A stretch of 64,000 nucleotides of DNA from Hyphomicrobiales bacterium (GTDB lineage: Bacteria > Pseudomonadota > Alphaproteobacteria > Rhizobiales > Aestuariivirgaceae). The position numbers and the translations under genes were made by a program. Location of the stretch: NCBI GenBank assembly GCA_016185245.1, contig JACPNZ010000039.1, positions 1 through 64,000 of the forward strand, given 5' to 3'. Shown piece after piece: positions 38,388 through 48,219 of this stretch (the first letter of the stretch is position 1; each line of letters opens with the position of its first letter). The notes beneath the pieces are model-generated. The model was not told the DNA's origin and did not search any database. It saw only the letters and a list, made by a program, of their open reading frames with translations.

Positions 38388-39587
38388 TCAGGCGAGGCTG
38401 CGGCGCTGGCGGCCGAACAGCCAGACGATCATTGCAAGCGCCACGGCGACCATCGGAAATACCGCGTAGTTGACGGCATTCCAGCCGAAGAGGGCGAGGA
38501 GCTTGCCGGCCCCGAGCGAGGTCAGCGCGGTTGTTCCGAAAACCAGGAAGTCGTTGAGGCCCTGGGCTTTGTTGCGCTCGCTGTCGGCGTAGGCGGTGGT
38601 GAGCAGACTGGTGCCGCCGATGAAGCCGAAATTCCAGCCGAGGCCGAGGAGGACGAGCCCCACGGCAAAGTTGGTGAAATGTATGCCTATCAGACCCGAT
38701 ACGGCGGCGCCGGTCAAAAGTACCATGCCGGCACCGGCCACGCGCTCGGCGCCGTAACGCGCAATCAGGCTGCCGGTGAAGAAACTCGGCACGAACATGG
38801 CGAGGGCATGCCACTGGATCACCCAGCTCGAATCGCGCACGCCGAAACCATGGCCGATCATCGCGACCGGCGTCGCCGTCATCACCAGCATCATGATGCC
38901 GTAGGACAGCATGGCGCTCGCCGCGGCCACGATGTAGCGTGGCTGGGTAGCGATTTCGACGAGCGGCCGGCCGGGATCGGCCGCCGTCCGCGGGCTCAAG
39001 GGAATGTCGACGGCGAGAAGGATGACCGACGCCACCAGCGCCAGCACGGTCATCGCCGCCCAGGTTCCGGCAAAGATCACGGGGGCGAACAGGTCGACGG
39101 TCGCCATGACCATCAGGGTTCCGAACAGGGCGGCGACGATGCCGCCGGTCATCACCCAGGAAATCGCCTTGGGGCGGAATCCGGGGCTCGCCAGATCGGC
39201 GGCGGCGAAGCGGTAGTAGGAGGACGAAGCCTGATAGACGCCAAGCAGGAAGGTCGCCAGCAGAAACAGGCCGAAGTTCCGCTGGAAGATGGCAAAGACG
39301 CCGATCAGGCCGCCCACCGCCCCGGCGAGCGCGCACAGCACGAAGCCGGGGCGGCGGCCGATGCGCTTCATCAAGAGCGAAATCGGGAAGGTCGTCAGCG
39401 CCGTGCCGATGATCATCATCGACATGGGGAGCGTCGCCCAGGACGGGTCCGAAGCGAGCGCACTGCCGATGAGGCCCGCCGTCACCACGTGCGCGGTCGC
39501 CGCCGCTCCGAACAGCGCCTGGGCGATCGCCAGGATCACCGCATTGCGCCTTGCCTTTACGTCGTTGAAGACCTCGACCGCGCTCAT
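38388..39587 (-). CDS. MFS transporter
   Basis: 12-TM pattern; LLMKRIGRRPGFVL motif. Confidence 0.9.
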   Translation of the reverse strand: MSAVEVFNDVKARRNAVILAIAQALFGAAATAHVVTAGLIGSALASDPSWATLPMSMMIIGTALTTFPISLLMKRIGRRPGFVLCALAGAVGGLIGVFAIFQRNFGLFLLATFLLGVYQASSSYYRFAAADLASPGFRPKAISWVMTGGIVAALFGTLMVMATVDLFAPVIFAGTWAAMTVLALVASVILLAVDIPLSPRTAADPGRPLVEIATQPRYIVAAASAMLSYGIMMLVMTATPVAMIGHGFGVRDSSWVIQWHALAMFVPSFFTGSLIARYGAERVAGAGMVLLTGAAVSGLIGIHFTNFAVGLVLLGLGWNFGFIGGTSLLTTAYADSERNKAQGLNDFLVFGTTALTSLGAGKLLALFGWNAVNYAVFPMVAVALAMIVWLFGRQRRSLA

Positions 39588-40057
39588 GCGGCGAACTCCG
39601 CCGCACGGCGCGCCCGGGCCAGCCGGTCGAGCACGCCGTTGATGAATTTCTGTTCCGCGCCGTCGAAGAAGGCGGAAGCTACATCGACATATTCGCTGAC
39701 CGCCACCCGGGCCGGAACCCGCTCCAGGAACATCAGCTCGTAGGCTCCGGCCCTGAGGATCGCCCTGACCGTGGCATCGAGCCGGTGCAGCGGCCAGGCC
39801 TTGTCGAGGAGCGCGTCAAGGGCGGGATCGATCGCCGCCTGCTGGCGCACCGCCCCGTCCACCACCTCGCGCAGATGCTTGTAGTCGGCCTCGCCGCACT
39901 GGCCGTCGTCGAAATTCTCGCCCCGGGCGCGCGAGGAAAACTGGGCCAGCGTCTCGCCCACGTCGGTGCCGGCGATGTCCATCTGATAAAGCGCCTGAAC
40001 GGCACCTAGCCGTGCGGCGGTGCGTTCGACGGGCTTGCCTCGCTGTCTGCCGTTCAC
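39584..40057 (-). CDS. nusB: Transcription antitermination protein NusB
   Basis: [68 protein letters not shown] start overlaps the ribH stop. Confidence 0.95.
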   Translation of the reverse strand: MNGRQRGKPVERTAARLGAVQALYQMDIAGTDVGETLAQFSSRARGENFDDGQCGEADYKHLREVVDGAVRQQAAIDPALDALLDKAWPLHRLDATVRAILRAGAYELMFLERVPARVAVSEYVDVASAFFDGAEQKFINGVLDRLARARRAAEFAA

Positions 40058-40530
40058 TTGGGCCTGGCTTTCGGGCTCATCATACGGGCGAAGCGGATCA
40101 TGGCAAGGGCGGCTTCGGCGGCAACGCCGCCCTTGTCCATCTCGGCCACCCGGGCGCGAGCCCAGGCCTGGGCCTCGGTCTCGCAAGTGAGGACGCCATT
40201 GCCGATGCACACGCCCTTCATGGTGAGATCCATCAGGCCGCGGGCGCTTTCTTTGGCGACGATATCATAGTGGATGGTTTCGCCGCGCAGCACGCAGCCG
40301 AGCGCCACGAAGCCGTCGTAGCGCTTGGACCGGGCGGCCATGGCAATGGCGCCGGGAAGTTCAAGGGCGCCTGGAACGGCGATGCGCTCCCACTTGGCGC
40401 CGGCCTTCTCGATTGCCGCAATGGCTCCCCTGGCCAGCTCATCGCAGATGTCGCCATAGAAGCGCGCCTCGAGGATCAGGAGCCGCGCCTTGGTCTTGGC
40501 GACGGTGGCGGATTTTTTCTCGACCTTCAT
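40054..40530 (-). CDS. ribH: 6,7-dimethyl-8-ribityllumazine synthase
   Basis: [51 protein letters not shown]. Confidence 0.97.
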   Translation of the reverse strand: MKVEKKSATVAKTKARLLILEARFYGDICDELARGAIAAIEKAGAKWERIAVPGALELPGAIAMAARSKRYDGFVALGCVLRGETIHYDIVAKESARGLMDLTMKGVCIGNGVLTCETEAQAWARARVAEMDKGGVAAEAALAMIRFARMMSPKARPK

Positions 40531-41126
40531 GATGTTCCAAACTCGGCAAGGCGGGCCACATAGCGCGCCAGCATGTCGATTTCAACGTTGACCCGGCCAC
40601 CTGCCTTCGCCTCGCCCCAGGTGGTGACCGCCAGCGTGTGAGCAATGATGTTGACGCCGAATTCAATTCCCCCCACTTCGTTGACGGTGAGCGAGGTGCC
40701 GTCGAGCGCCACCGAACCCTTGGGGGCGATGAACTTGGCAATCTCCCGCGGCACCCGGAAGCGGAACCTTCGCGAGTCGCCCTCGGGCCGGATCGCAACA
40801 ATTTCGCCCACCCCGTCGACATGGCCCGACACCACATGGCCGCCGAGCTCGTCGCCCATCCGCAGGGCGCACTCAAGGTTGACGCGGCTCCCCGGCTGCC
40901 ACTCTCCCAGCGTGGTCTTCGACAGGGTCTCGGCCGAGGCCTCGACGAAGAAGCTCCCCGGCCCCTTGGCCACCACGGTCAGGCAACAGCCGGCGCAGGC
41001 GATCGAGGCGCCGATGGCGATGCCGCCGAGGTCGAGGCCGGTGGCGATCTCGATCCGCCGATCACCGCGCTGTTCGAGCGACCTGACCGTGCCGATGTCG
41101 GTAACAATGCCGGTGAACACTCCCAA
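40527..41126 (-). CDS. ribE: Riboflavin synthase alpha subunit
   Basis: [58 protein letters not shown]. Confidence 0.96.
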   Translation of the reverse strand: MGVFTGIVTDIGTVRSLEQRGDRRIEIATGLDLGGIAIGASIACAGCCLTVVAKGPGSFFVEASAETLSKTTLGEWQPGSRVNLECALRMGDELGGHVVSGHVDGVGEIVAIRPEGDSRRFRFRVPREIAKFIAPKGSVALDGTSLTVNEVGGIEFGVNIIAHTLAVTTWGEAKAGGRVNVEIDMLARYVARLAEFGTS

Positions 41127-41140
41127 ACTCCCGAAACATC

Positions 41141-41206
41141 GTCATTCCGGCGAAAGCCGGAATCCATGGCTGTCATGGGCCCCGGCTTCCGCCGGGGTGA
41201 CGAATG
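41141..41206. repeat. Short interspersed palindromic repeat (gtcattccggcgaaagccggaatcc...ccccggcttccgccggggtgac)
   Basis: Shares sequence with 44425..44518 and 44850..44943. Confidence 0.85.
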
Positions 41207-42188
41207 AATTGGGCTTCTCATAGACGGTGAGGGTGTCGGCCCCAAGCCTTTCTTCCCGTTGCAGCATGAATGTCTGCAATGCCCCCTCGGGCAGGCCTTC
41301 CACCCCCTGGGGGCCCAGTTCCGTGGGCGAGCGGTAGAGGTGGATTTCGTCCACCAGTCCCGCCTGGAGGAAGGCCCGGGCGATCGCCGCCCCGCCCTCG
41401 ACCATTAGCCGGTTGATGCCCGCAACCCCCAGTTCGGCCACTGCCTCGGCGGGCGTGCCGCGCAGCAGCTTTGCTCCTCTCGCTGCCAGCCTCGAGCCCG
41501 CCGGAAGCTCCCGGTTGCGGCTCATGACAAAGGCCTTGGGCGAGCGGGCCTCGAGCCCCGGCAGGCGGCAGGTAAGCTCCGGATCGTCCACCACCACCGT
41601 TTCCATGCCGACCAGGATCGCGTCGCTCTGGGCCCGGGTCAGATGCACCCTCGCCCTCACCGCCTCGCCGGTGATGGGGGTTCTCTGGCCGGGCTCGCTT
41701 GCGATCTTGCCGTCGGCGGAAAGGGCAAGCTTCAGAATCACATAGGGGCGCTTCCTCACGATTCGAGTCAGGAAGCCGGCGAGGTCGCGCCGGGCTTCCG
41801 TTGCGCCATCAGCCAGTTCGACGGTGATCCCTGCCGCCCGCAGGATGGCAAGGCCGCGCCCGGCAACGCGCGGGTCTGGGTCTTCCACTGCCACCACGCA
41901 GCGGGCAATGCCGGCGGCAACCAAGGCTTCGGCGCAGGGCGGCGTACGACCATAGTGGGCGCAGGGTTCGAGCGTCACGAAGGCTGTCGCACCGCGGGCC
42001 GCCTCGCCTGCCATGGCAAGGGCCTCGGTCTCGGCATGGGGCCTTCCGCCGGCCTGCGTCCAGCCAACGGCGAGCAGCCTGTCATCCTTGACGATCACAC
42101 AGCCCACGGGGGGATTTTCAGCGGTGGTACCCAGCGCCCTCCGGCCGAGCCTCAGGGCCACATCCATCCAGCGGCTTGGCCCCCTCAA
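41142..42188 (-). CDS. ribD: Bifunctional deaminase/reductase RibD; C-terminal about 20 aa encoded by an intergenic repeat
   Basis: [51 protein letters not shown]. The ATG at 42170 is a likely start. The tail [21 protein letters not shown] is the translated repeat. Confidence 0.95.
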   Translation of the reverse strand: MRGPSRWMDVALRLGRRALGTTAENPPVGCVIVKDDRLLAVGWTQAGGRPHAETEALAMAGEAARGATAFVTLEPCAHYGRTPPCAEALVAAGIARCVVAVEDPDPRVAGRGLAILRAAGITVELADGATEARRDLAGFLTRIVRKRPYVILKLALSADGKIASEPGQRTPITGEAVRARVHLTRAQSDAILVGMETVVVDDPELTCRLPGLEARSPKAFVMSRNRELPAGSRLAARGAKLLRGTPAEAVAELGVAGINRLMVEGGAAIARAFLQAGLVDEIHLYRSPTELGPQGVEGLPEGALQTFMLQREERLGADTLTVYEKPNSFVTPAEAGAHDSHGFRLSPE

Positions 42189-42664
42189 TCGCCTTCGCCC
42201 CGGCCTTCCCGGTCATCGCCCGAGAGTTCGCCCAGCAATTCCTCGAAATCCTTGGCCTCGCGGAAATTCTTGTAAACGCTGGCAAAGCGTACATAGGCCA
42301 CGTCGTCGAGCATCTTGAGGGCCTCCATCACCAGCTTGCCGATGGTCTCCGACTTGATCTCGTTCTCGCCCAGGCTTTCGAGCCGCCGGACAATGCCCGA
42401 CACCATGCGCTCGACCCGCTCCGGGTCCACGGGACGCTTCCTCAGGGCCACCTGGATCGAGCGCATCAGCTTGTCGCGGTCGAAGGGGACACGCCGGCCC
42501 GAGCGCTTCAAAACCATCAGCTCGCGCAGTTGCACCCGCTCGAAGGTGGTGAAACGACCGGAACAGTCGGGACAATAGCGCCGCCGCCGGATCGCCGTGC
42601 CATCCTCGGTCGGACGCGAGTCCTTGACCTGGGTCTCCTCGTTGGAACAAAACGGACAGCGCAA
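42185..42664 (-). CDS. nrdR: Transcriptional repressor NrdR
   Basis: [45 protein letters not shown] zinc ribbon plus ATP-cone. Confidence 0.98.
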   Translation of the reverse strand: MRCPFCSNEETQVKDSRPTEDGTAIRRRRYCPDCSGRFTTFERVQLRELMVLKRSGRRVPFDRDKLMRSIQVALRKRPVDPERVERMVSGIVRRLESLGENEIKSETIGKLVMEALKMLDDVAYVRFASVYKNFREAKDFEELLGELSGDDREGRGEGD

Positions 42665-42680
42665 TAGGGTATCTCCCTCT

Positions 42681-42764
42681 TCTCTCCATCACCGGCCTTG
42701 AGCCGGTGATCCAGCCCGGCCTGGGAACAGTGGATGGCCGGGTCAAGCCCGGCCATGGAGAGAC
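42681..42764. repeat. REP-like palindromic element
   Basis: caccggccttgagccggtg and ggccgggtcaagcccggcc hairpins bounded by tctctcca/tggagaga; related to 17772..17840. Confidence 0.75.
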
Positions 42765-42765
42765 A

Positions 42766-44070
42766 TCAATAAATCGGGAAGCGCGCGGTCAGTGCCTTGA
42801 CGCGCGACCTCACCGACGCCTCGACCTTACCATTGCCCGCTTCGCCGTTCTTCGCAAGGCCGTCGAGGACTTCGGTAATGAGACTGCCGACCAGCCGGAA
42901 TTCCTCGGTGCCAAAGCCCCGCGTCGTCCCAGCGGGGGTGCCGAGCCTGATCCCCGAGGTGATGGTGAAGGGTGCGGGATCGAAGGGAATGCCGTTCTTG
43001 TTGCAGGTGATCCACGCCCGGCCCAAAGCCTGCTCGGCGGCCTTGCCGGTCACTCCCTTCTTGCGCAGGTCGACCAGCATCAGATGGGTATCGGTGCCGC
43101 CGGAGACGAGGTCGCAGCCGCCCTTGATCATGCTGTCGGCGAGAACCTTGGCATTGGCTGCCACGGCCTTGGCGTATTTCCTGAAGGCGGGCTTCAGCGC
43201 CTCGCCGAAGGCCACCGCCTTGGCCGCTATCACATGCTCCAGCGGCCCGCCCTGCAGACCCGGGAACACGGCCGAGTTGATCTTCTTGCCGATCGCCTCG
43301 TCGTTGGAGAGGATCATGCCGCCGCGCGGACCCCTGAGCGTCTTGTGGGTGGTGGTGGTCACGACGTGGGCGTGCGGCAGCGGCGAGGGATGCACACCTC
43401 CCGCTACCAGCCCGGCGATATGGGCCATGTCGACCATCAGGAAGGCGCCCACCGAATCGGCAATCTCGCGGAAGCGCTTGAAATCGAGGGTGCGGGGATA
43501 GGCCGAGCCGCCGGCGATGATCAGCTTGGGCTTGATGTCCAGGGCGTGGCTCGCCAGGAGATCATAGTCGATCAGGTGATTGTCCTCGCGCACCTTGTAG
43601 GGCGAGACCTTGAACCACTTGCCCGACTGGTTGACCGGCGAGCCATGGGTCAGATGGCCGCCGCAGGCGAGGTCGAGGCCCAGATAGGTATCGCCCGGCT
43701 GCAGGAGGGCAAAGAACACCGCTTGGTTGGCCTGGGCGCCGGAATGGGGCTGGACATTGGCGAAGGCGCAGCCGAACAGCTTCTTGGCCCGCTCGATCGC
43801 CAGGTTTTCGGCGACGTCGACATACTGGCAGCCGCCATAATAGCGCCGGCCCGGATAGCCTTCGGCATATTTGTTGGTCATGATCGACCCTTGCGCCTCA
43901 AGGACAGCGCGCGAGACGATGTTCTCCGAGGCGATGAGCTCGATCTCGTGGCTCTGGCGGCCCAGCTCGGCGGTAATCGCCCGGGCGATCTTGGCATCCA
44001 CCTTGGCCAGCTTCTCCCGGAAGAAGCCCGGAAACAACTTCTTCGCCTTCTTCTGAGCCTTCTTCGCCAT
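42766..44070 (-). CDS. glyA: Serine hydroxymethyltransferase
   Basis: [61 protein letters not shown]. Confidence 0.98.
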   Translation of the reverse strand: MAKKAQKKAKKLFPGFFREKLAKVDAKIARAITAELGRQSHEIELIASENIVSRAVLEAQGSIMTNKYAEGYPGRRYYGGCQYVDVAENLAIERAKKLFGCAFANVQPHSGAQANQAVFFALLQPGDTYLGLDLACGGHLTHGSPVNQSGKWFKVSPYKVREDNHLIDYDLLASHALDIKPKLIIAGGSAYPRTLDFKRFREIADSVGAFLMVDMAHIAGLVAGGVHPSPLPHAHVVTTTTHKTLRGPRGGMILSNDEAIGKKINSAVFPGLQGGPLEHVIAAKAVAFGEALKPAFRKYAKAVAANAKVLADSMIKGGCDLVSGGTDTHLMLVDLRKKGVTGKAAEQALGRAWITCNKNGIPFDPAPFTITSGIRLGTPAGTTRGFGTEEFRLVGSLITEVLDGLAKNGEAGNGKVEASVRSRVKALTARFPIY

Positions 44071-44424
44071 GACAGTCCCTCCCGATCCTTAGCCGCACAT
44101 TGCAGATTGTGGAAATGCCGTCCAGCACCATCTTGGCGCACAGGCAGGGATGATGAAGAGCGGCGATTTCCCCGCACTTTCCGTCATGGGCCTCACGCCA
44201 GCCAGCATCCCGCTTTGGCAACGGAGTGCGAGCCCGAGCGACACCAACAGCCGCCCGCCCCATCCTCCTCCGCCCCTCAGGGCGGGGGAGGTGGCACGCG
44301 CCCACTTCGGTGCGTGACGGAGGGGGCCAGCCGCGCTGCCGCCAGGCCCCACCCGTCGCCCTATGGGCGCCACCCTGCCCACTGCGCGGAGAGGGAAAAG
44401 CAACATCGCACCAGCCCCTTTTCC

Positions 44425-44518
44425 CGTCATTCCGGCGAAAGCCGGAATCCCGCTTTGGTAGTAACAAACAAATCTCGACGAGAAGCTGGACCCCGGCTTC
44501 CGCCGGGGTGACGGAATG
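44425..44518. repeat. Short interspersed palindromic repeat, copy 2
   Basis: gtcattccggcgaaagccggaatcc...ccccggcttccgccggggtgacgg. Confidence 0.85.
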
Positions 44519-44556
44519 GTAGACTGTGACCGAGTGTCCTCGATGAGAGCCGAAAG

Positions 44557-44781
44557 ATGACCAAGAACAAAAAGCATTCGCCAAAGCCTTTGAAGCGTGA
44601 CCCAGATGACGTTCCGGAGCTGACGGCGGAGTGGTTTGAAGGTGCCTATTTTGCATCGCGCGCCAGCCGCGCCGATCTCGCTTGGTTCGAAAGGCTGATG
44701 GCACGAACCGGCGGCCAGCCGCCGCGCGAAGGCGATGAGATTCCCAAGGGCTATCGGAGGACCAAAGAACGGCGCAGCTGA
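44557..44781 (+). CDS. Orphan BrnA-antitoxin-like small protein
   Basis: KRDPDDVPELTAEWFEGAYF resembles the BrnA-family N-terminus; paralog of 44983..45153. Confidence 0.6.
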   Translation: MTKNKKHSPKPLKRDPDDVPELTAEWFEGAYFASRASRADLAWFERLMARTGGQPPREGDEIPKGYRRTKERRS

Positions 44782-44849
44782 TTGACGATGCAAATTCGTC
44801 GAATTGGATGCACGGCCACCGCAGTTCCCCGGCCTTCCTCCCCTCTTCC

Positions 44850-44943
44850 GTCATTCCGGCGCAAGCCGGAATCCCGCTTTGCCAGCGATCACCAATTCAG
44901 AGCAAGAAGCTCGACCCCGGCTTCCGCCGGGGTGACGGAATGG
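44850..44943. repeat. Short interspersed palindromic repeat, copy 3
   Basis: gtcattccggcgcaagccggaatcc...ccccggcttccgccggggtgacgg. Confidence 0.85.
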
Positions 44944-44982
44944 AGTAGACTGTCGGCGAATGCCCTCCATGAGCACCGAAAC

Positions 44983-45153
44983 ATGACCGAGAACAAAAAG
45001 CCTTCGCCTCGTCCGTCGAAGCGCGATCCCGATGAAGCGCCGGAGCTAACGACCTCTTGGTTCACCGGCGCCAATCTCTACAAAGGCAAGAAGCTGGTGC
45101 GCCCGGAAGGGAAACGATTTCCAGAGAACCGCAGGAAGACCAGCAAACATTGA
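44983..45153 (+). pseudogene. Truncated BrnA-antitoxin-like ORF
   Basis: MTENKKPSPRPSKRDPDEAPELTTSWFTGANLYKGKKLVRPEGKRFPENRRKTSKH; the stop codon is contributed by the TGAATGCACTGTCAC repeat. Confidence 0.6.
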
Positions 45154-45197
45154 ATGCACTGTCACTATAATCCATTGAATGCACTGTCACCGTAATC
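45150..45197. repeat. Left inverted repeat, two tandem copies of TTGAATGCACTGTCAC(C/T)(G/A)TAAT
   Basis: Reverse complement of the repeat at 46891..46914 and 62628..62675. Confidence 0.85.
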
Positions 45198-46317
45198 CCC
45201 GATCCAGAGTTTGCCGCACTTCTAGGAGGTAAGGAAAAAGCGCTTGTCGAAGATGCCAAATTAGCCCATGATAATGCAAGGAAAGACGCCGATGTTGCTA
45301 ACCGTGAAAGAGTATCTGAAAACCGCGTCAGCCCTCCAGCACATGGCGAGGCGAATGGGCAACCTGTCGCTCAAGCGCAAACTCAACCTCCAGTCCCAGA
45401 AACTCAAGGCGCTGGCGCGAATGGCGGCCAAGCAACAGTCGAGCCAGGAGCCGAAGGCAAACCCCAAACCGTAGTCCCTGGAGCCGAGGCCAAGACTGCC
45501 GAGGAAGCCAAGGCCGCTGCGGTTCACGAGCGGGCCGCAAAGGAACTTGCGGTTCGCCAGAAGCAATCCATGATCCGCAAGGGCAATCAGCAGGAAGCGG
45601 GCGGCATGTTTGCGCCACCGCCTGAGAAGACGTTATTTGAAGGCGAGGACCAACCAGCCGATCCTAAGATGAATTTTACGCATCTCGGGAAATTCACAAA
45701 GCCGGAGGGGATCGGGCTGGGAGAGGCAGCAAGGGACTATGTTGTTAGCCAAAGTCGCAATTTGGGAAATGTTGAGGTATTGCTGGGATTTGATGGAAAT
45801 GGGAACGTCCTTGCAGATGCCCATGGAACAAAACATAATGTAGGATTCAGCGAGGCATTCAGCAAAGAGGCAGAGAGTGATACCGGGAATGCAATCGCTC
45901 ATCACAATCATCCAAATTCTGAATCGCTCAGCTCTGGTGATTTATCCAATCTCGCCGCCCCCGGCCTAAAGGTTATGTGGGTGCATGGCATGGATGGCAA
46001 TAGTTATCGGGCTGAAATACCCGAAATAGTCCGCGCCCAAATTAAAGACCCGCGCAAATTCAGGGACGATATGCCTAAGATTGCTGACGCTTCGGCATGG
46101 CATCTCTACCAAACTGTTATAGATCCCGCTCTCATATCTGGAAAGATGACGGACGAAGAAGGTGGTCGCGCCATTGTTCATCTTCGGAATCTTGCCCTAC
46201 ACAAATCCGGGCTTATCAATTATACCTCAACATTGGCCCTGCCGAATGAGGCGGACTACGCTGACCACATCGCCATCGCCGCTAGAATTGCGAGAAACGT
46301 ATATAAGGACAACAACT

Positions 46318-46503
46318 ATGGTCGTGAGATACCCGCAGATGGGACTGGTGGACGAACCCAGCTTTCTCGACACATTGGAGACTTGGAAGGAACACCGGAA
46401 ATTCCTTCTCAGCCAAGATCCGAGAGCAGCCGGGCGCAAGGGAATGCTGGAACAGGCGAACCGAGTAATCGCGGAGAAGCAAAAGGCAAACCCCCAGAAA
46501 TAA
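46318..46503 (+). CDS. Small ORF (about 61 aa) in an alternative frame, tandem paralog 1
   Basis: MVVRYPQMGLVDEPSFLDTLETWKEHRKFLLSQDPRAAGRKGMLEQANRVIAEKQKANPQK. Confidence 0.45.
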   Translation: MVVRYPQMGLVDEPSFLDTLETWKEHRKFLLSQDPRAAGRKGMLEQANRVIAEKQKANPQK

Positions 46504-46518
46504 AGGCCTCGTTCTCTA

Positions 46519-46686
46519 ATGAAAATCTTGAGTTACGTGGACGAGCCCAGCCAGTTCGACACATTGGCGACATGGGAATCCTACCGGAAGGAATTGGAAA
46601 CAATACCGGAGGACGACTTGAAACCTCAACTAATCAAGGAAGCGGACGCGGAAATAGCACGCCGAAAGGCAAGCCCCCAGAAATAA
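46519..46686 (+). CDS. Small ORF (about 55 aa) in an alternative frame, tandem paralog 2
   Basis: MKILSYVDEPSQFDTLATWESYRKELETIPEDDLKPQLIKEADAEIARRKASPQK; similar to paralog 1. Confidence 0.45.
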   Translation: MKILSYVDEPSQFDTLATWESYRKELETIPEDDLKPQLIKEADAEIARRKASPQK

Positions 46687-46890
46687 AGGGCGCATTCGGA
46701 CCCCCTCCATCCGCGTCCCGCACTTTCGGCAAGAAATTTCAGTACACCAAGGACGAACTAACCGTCCTGAACGATCAGGCCAAGGCGCTGGTCGCCAAAC
46801 TGTTCGGCAATGGCGTCAGAGTAGAGGCGGTGGAAGGTCTGCCGCCAGATGTGCCGGAGCATATCGCCGCCTATTACGACAATCTCCACA

Positions 46891-46914
46891 GAATTACGGT
46901 GACAGTGCACTTAT
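46891..46914. repeat. Right inverted repeat GAATTACGGTGACAGTGCACTTAT
   Basis: Inverted relative to 45175..45197; same family as 62628..62675. Confidence 0.85.
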
Positions 46915-46939
46915 CTCCATGACGACCCCCGCCACACCC

Positions 46940-48163
46940 TCACGCCACCTTTCTCGCCAGGGCGCATTGCGACCACAGGTCCGACAGGGCCTTCACCAGT
47001 TGGGCGATGTCGGCGTCGGTGTGGAGCGGCGACGGCGTGATGCGGAGGCGCTCTCCTCCACGCGGTACGGTCGGGTAGTTGATCGGCTGGATATAGATGG
47101 AGCTTGCCTCCATCAGATGATCGCCGATCCTTTTGCACTTGGCCGCATCGCCGACGATCACCGGCACGATGTGGCTCGGGTTGGCGAGATGGGGAATGCC
47201 GAACCGGTCGAGTTCGCTCCTAACTTTCCGCACCCGTTCGCGCTGGCGCTGGCGCTCGATGTCGCTCTCCTTCAGGTGGCGGATCGAGGCCACAGCACCG
47301 GCGGCAATGACCGGGGCAATCGAGGTCGTGAAGATGAAGCCCGGGGCAAAGGAGCGGATGGCGTCGATTGTTGCAGCATTGGCGACGATATAGCCGCCCA
47401 TCAGCCCGAAGGCCTTGGCCAGGGTTCCCTCGATCACATCGATGCGGCCCATGAGCCCGTCACGTTCGGCCACGCCGCCGCCGCGGGCCCCATACATGCC
47501 CACCGCGTGGACCTCGTCCAAATAGGTGAGCGCCCCATATTTTTCGGCCAGATCGCAGATGGCGCCCAGGGGGGCGATGTCGCCGTCCATGGAATAGACC
47601 GACTCGAAGGCGATGATCTTCGGCCGGCCCGGCGCCACATCCTTCAGCTTGGCTTCGAGATCGGCCAGATCGTTGTGGCGCCAGACGTGCTTCTCGGCGC
47701 CGCCGTTCCTGATGCCGGCGATCATCGAGGCATGATTGAGGGCATCGGAGAAGATCACGCAGTCGGGCAGGAGCTTGGCGAGCGTCGACAGCGTCGCCTC
47801 GTTGGCCATGTAGCCCGAGTTGAACAGAAGTGCCGCCTCTTTGCCATGCAAGTCAGCGAGCTCGTGCTCGAGGTCCACATGATAATGGGTGGTGCCGGAA
47901 ATATTGCGGGTACCGCCCGAGCCCGCCCCCACCGCATCGATCGCCTCATGCATGGCGGCCAAGACCTTCGGGTGCTGGCCCATGCCGAGATAGTCGTTGG
48001 AGCACCACACCGTCACTTCCTTCTCGCCCTTCGGCCCCCTGTAGAGAGCCCTGGGGAAGCGGCCGCGGAGGCGGCAGATGTCGGCGAATTCACGATAGCA
48101 GCCCTCGCGGCGAAGTGCCGCCAGGGCGGAATCGAAATGCTGGTTATAACTGAACACTGTCAT
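46940..48163 (-). CDS. hemA: 5-aminolevulinate synthase
   Basis: [70 protein letters not shown]. Confidence 0.98.
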   Translation of the reverse strand: MTVFSYNQHFDSALAALRREGCYREFADICRLRGRFPRALYRGPKGEKEVTVWCSNDYLGMGQHPKVLAAMHEAIDAVGAGSGGTRNISGTTHYHVDLEHELADLHGKEAALLFNSGYMANEATLSTLAKLLPDCVIFSDALNHASMIAGIRNGGAEKHVWRHNDLADLEAKLKDVAPGRPKIIAFESVYSMDGDIAPLGAICDLAEKYGALTYLDEVHAVGMYGARGGGVAERDGLMGRIDVIEGTLAKAFGLMGGYIVANAATIDAIRSFAPGFIFTTSIAPVIAAGAVASIRHLKESDIERQRQRERVRKVRSELDRFGIPHLANPSHIVPVIVGDAAKCKRIGDHLMEASSIYIQPINYPTVPRGGERLRITPSPLHTDADIAQLVKALSDLWSQCALARKVA

Positions 48164-48219
48164 GGCGTAGGTCTACGCCGGGAAACCCCGCCCGAACCCT
48201 TGCGCCAATCGGCACTGGG

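Larger units (their letters stand above)
45171..46922 (+). pseudogene. Fragment of a large (phage/ICE-type?) protein with a JAB/RadC-like HNHP motif; no canonical 5' start, both ends lie in repeats
   Basis: Frame open from 45171 (SIECTVTVIPDPEFAALLGGKEKALVEDAKLAHD...) through NAIAHHNHPNSESLSSGDLSNL to RITVTVHLSP, where the last residues are repeat-encoded; locally lower GC. Confidence 0.65.
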
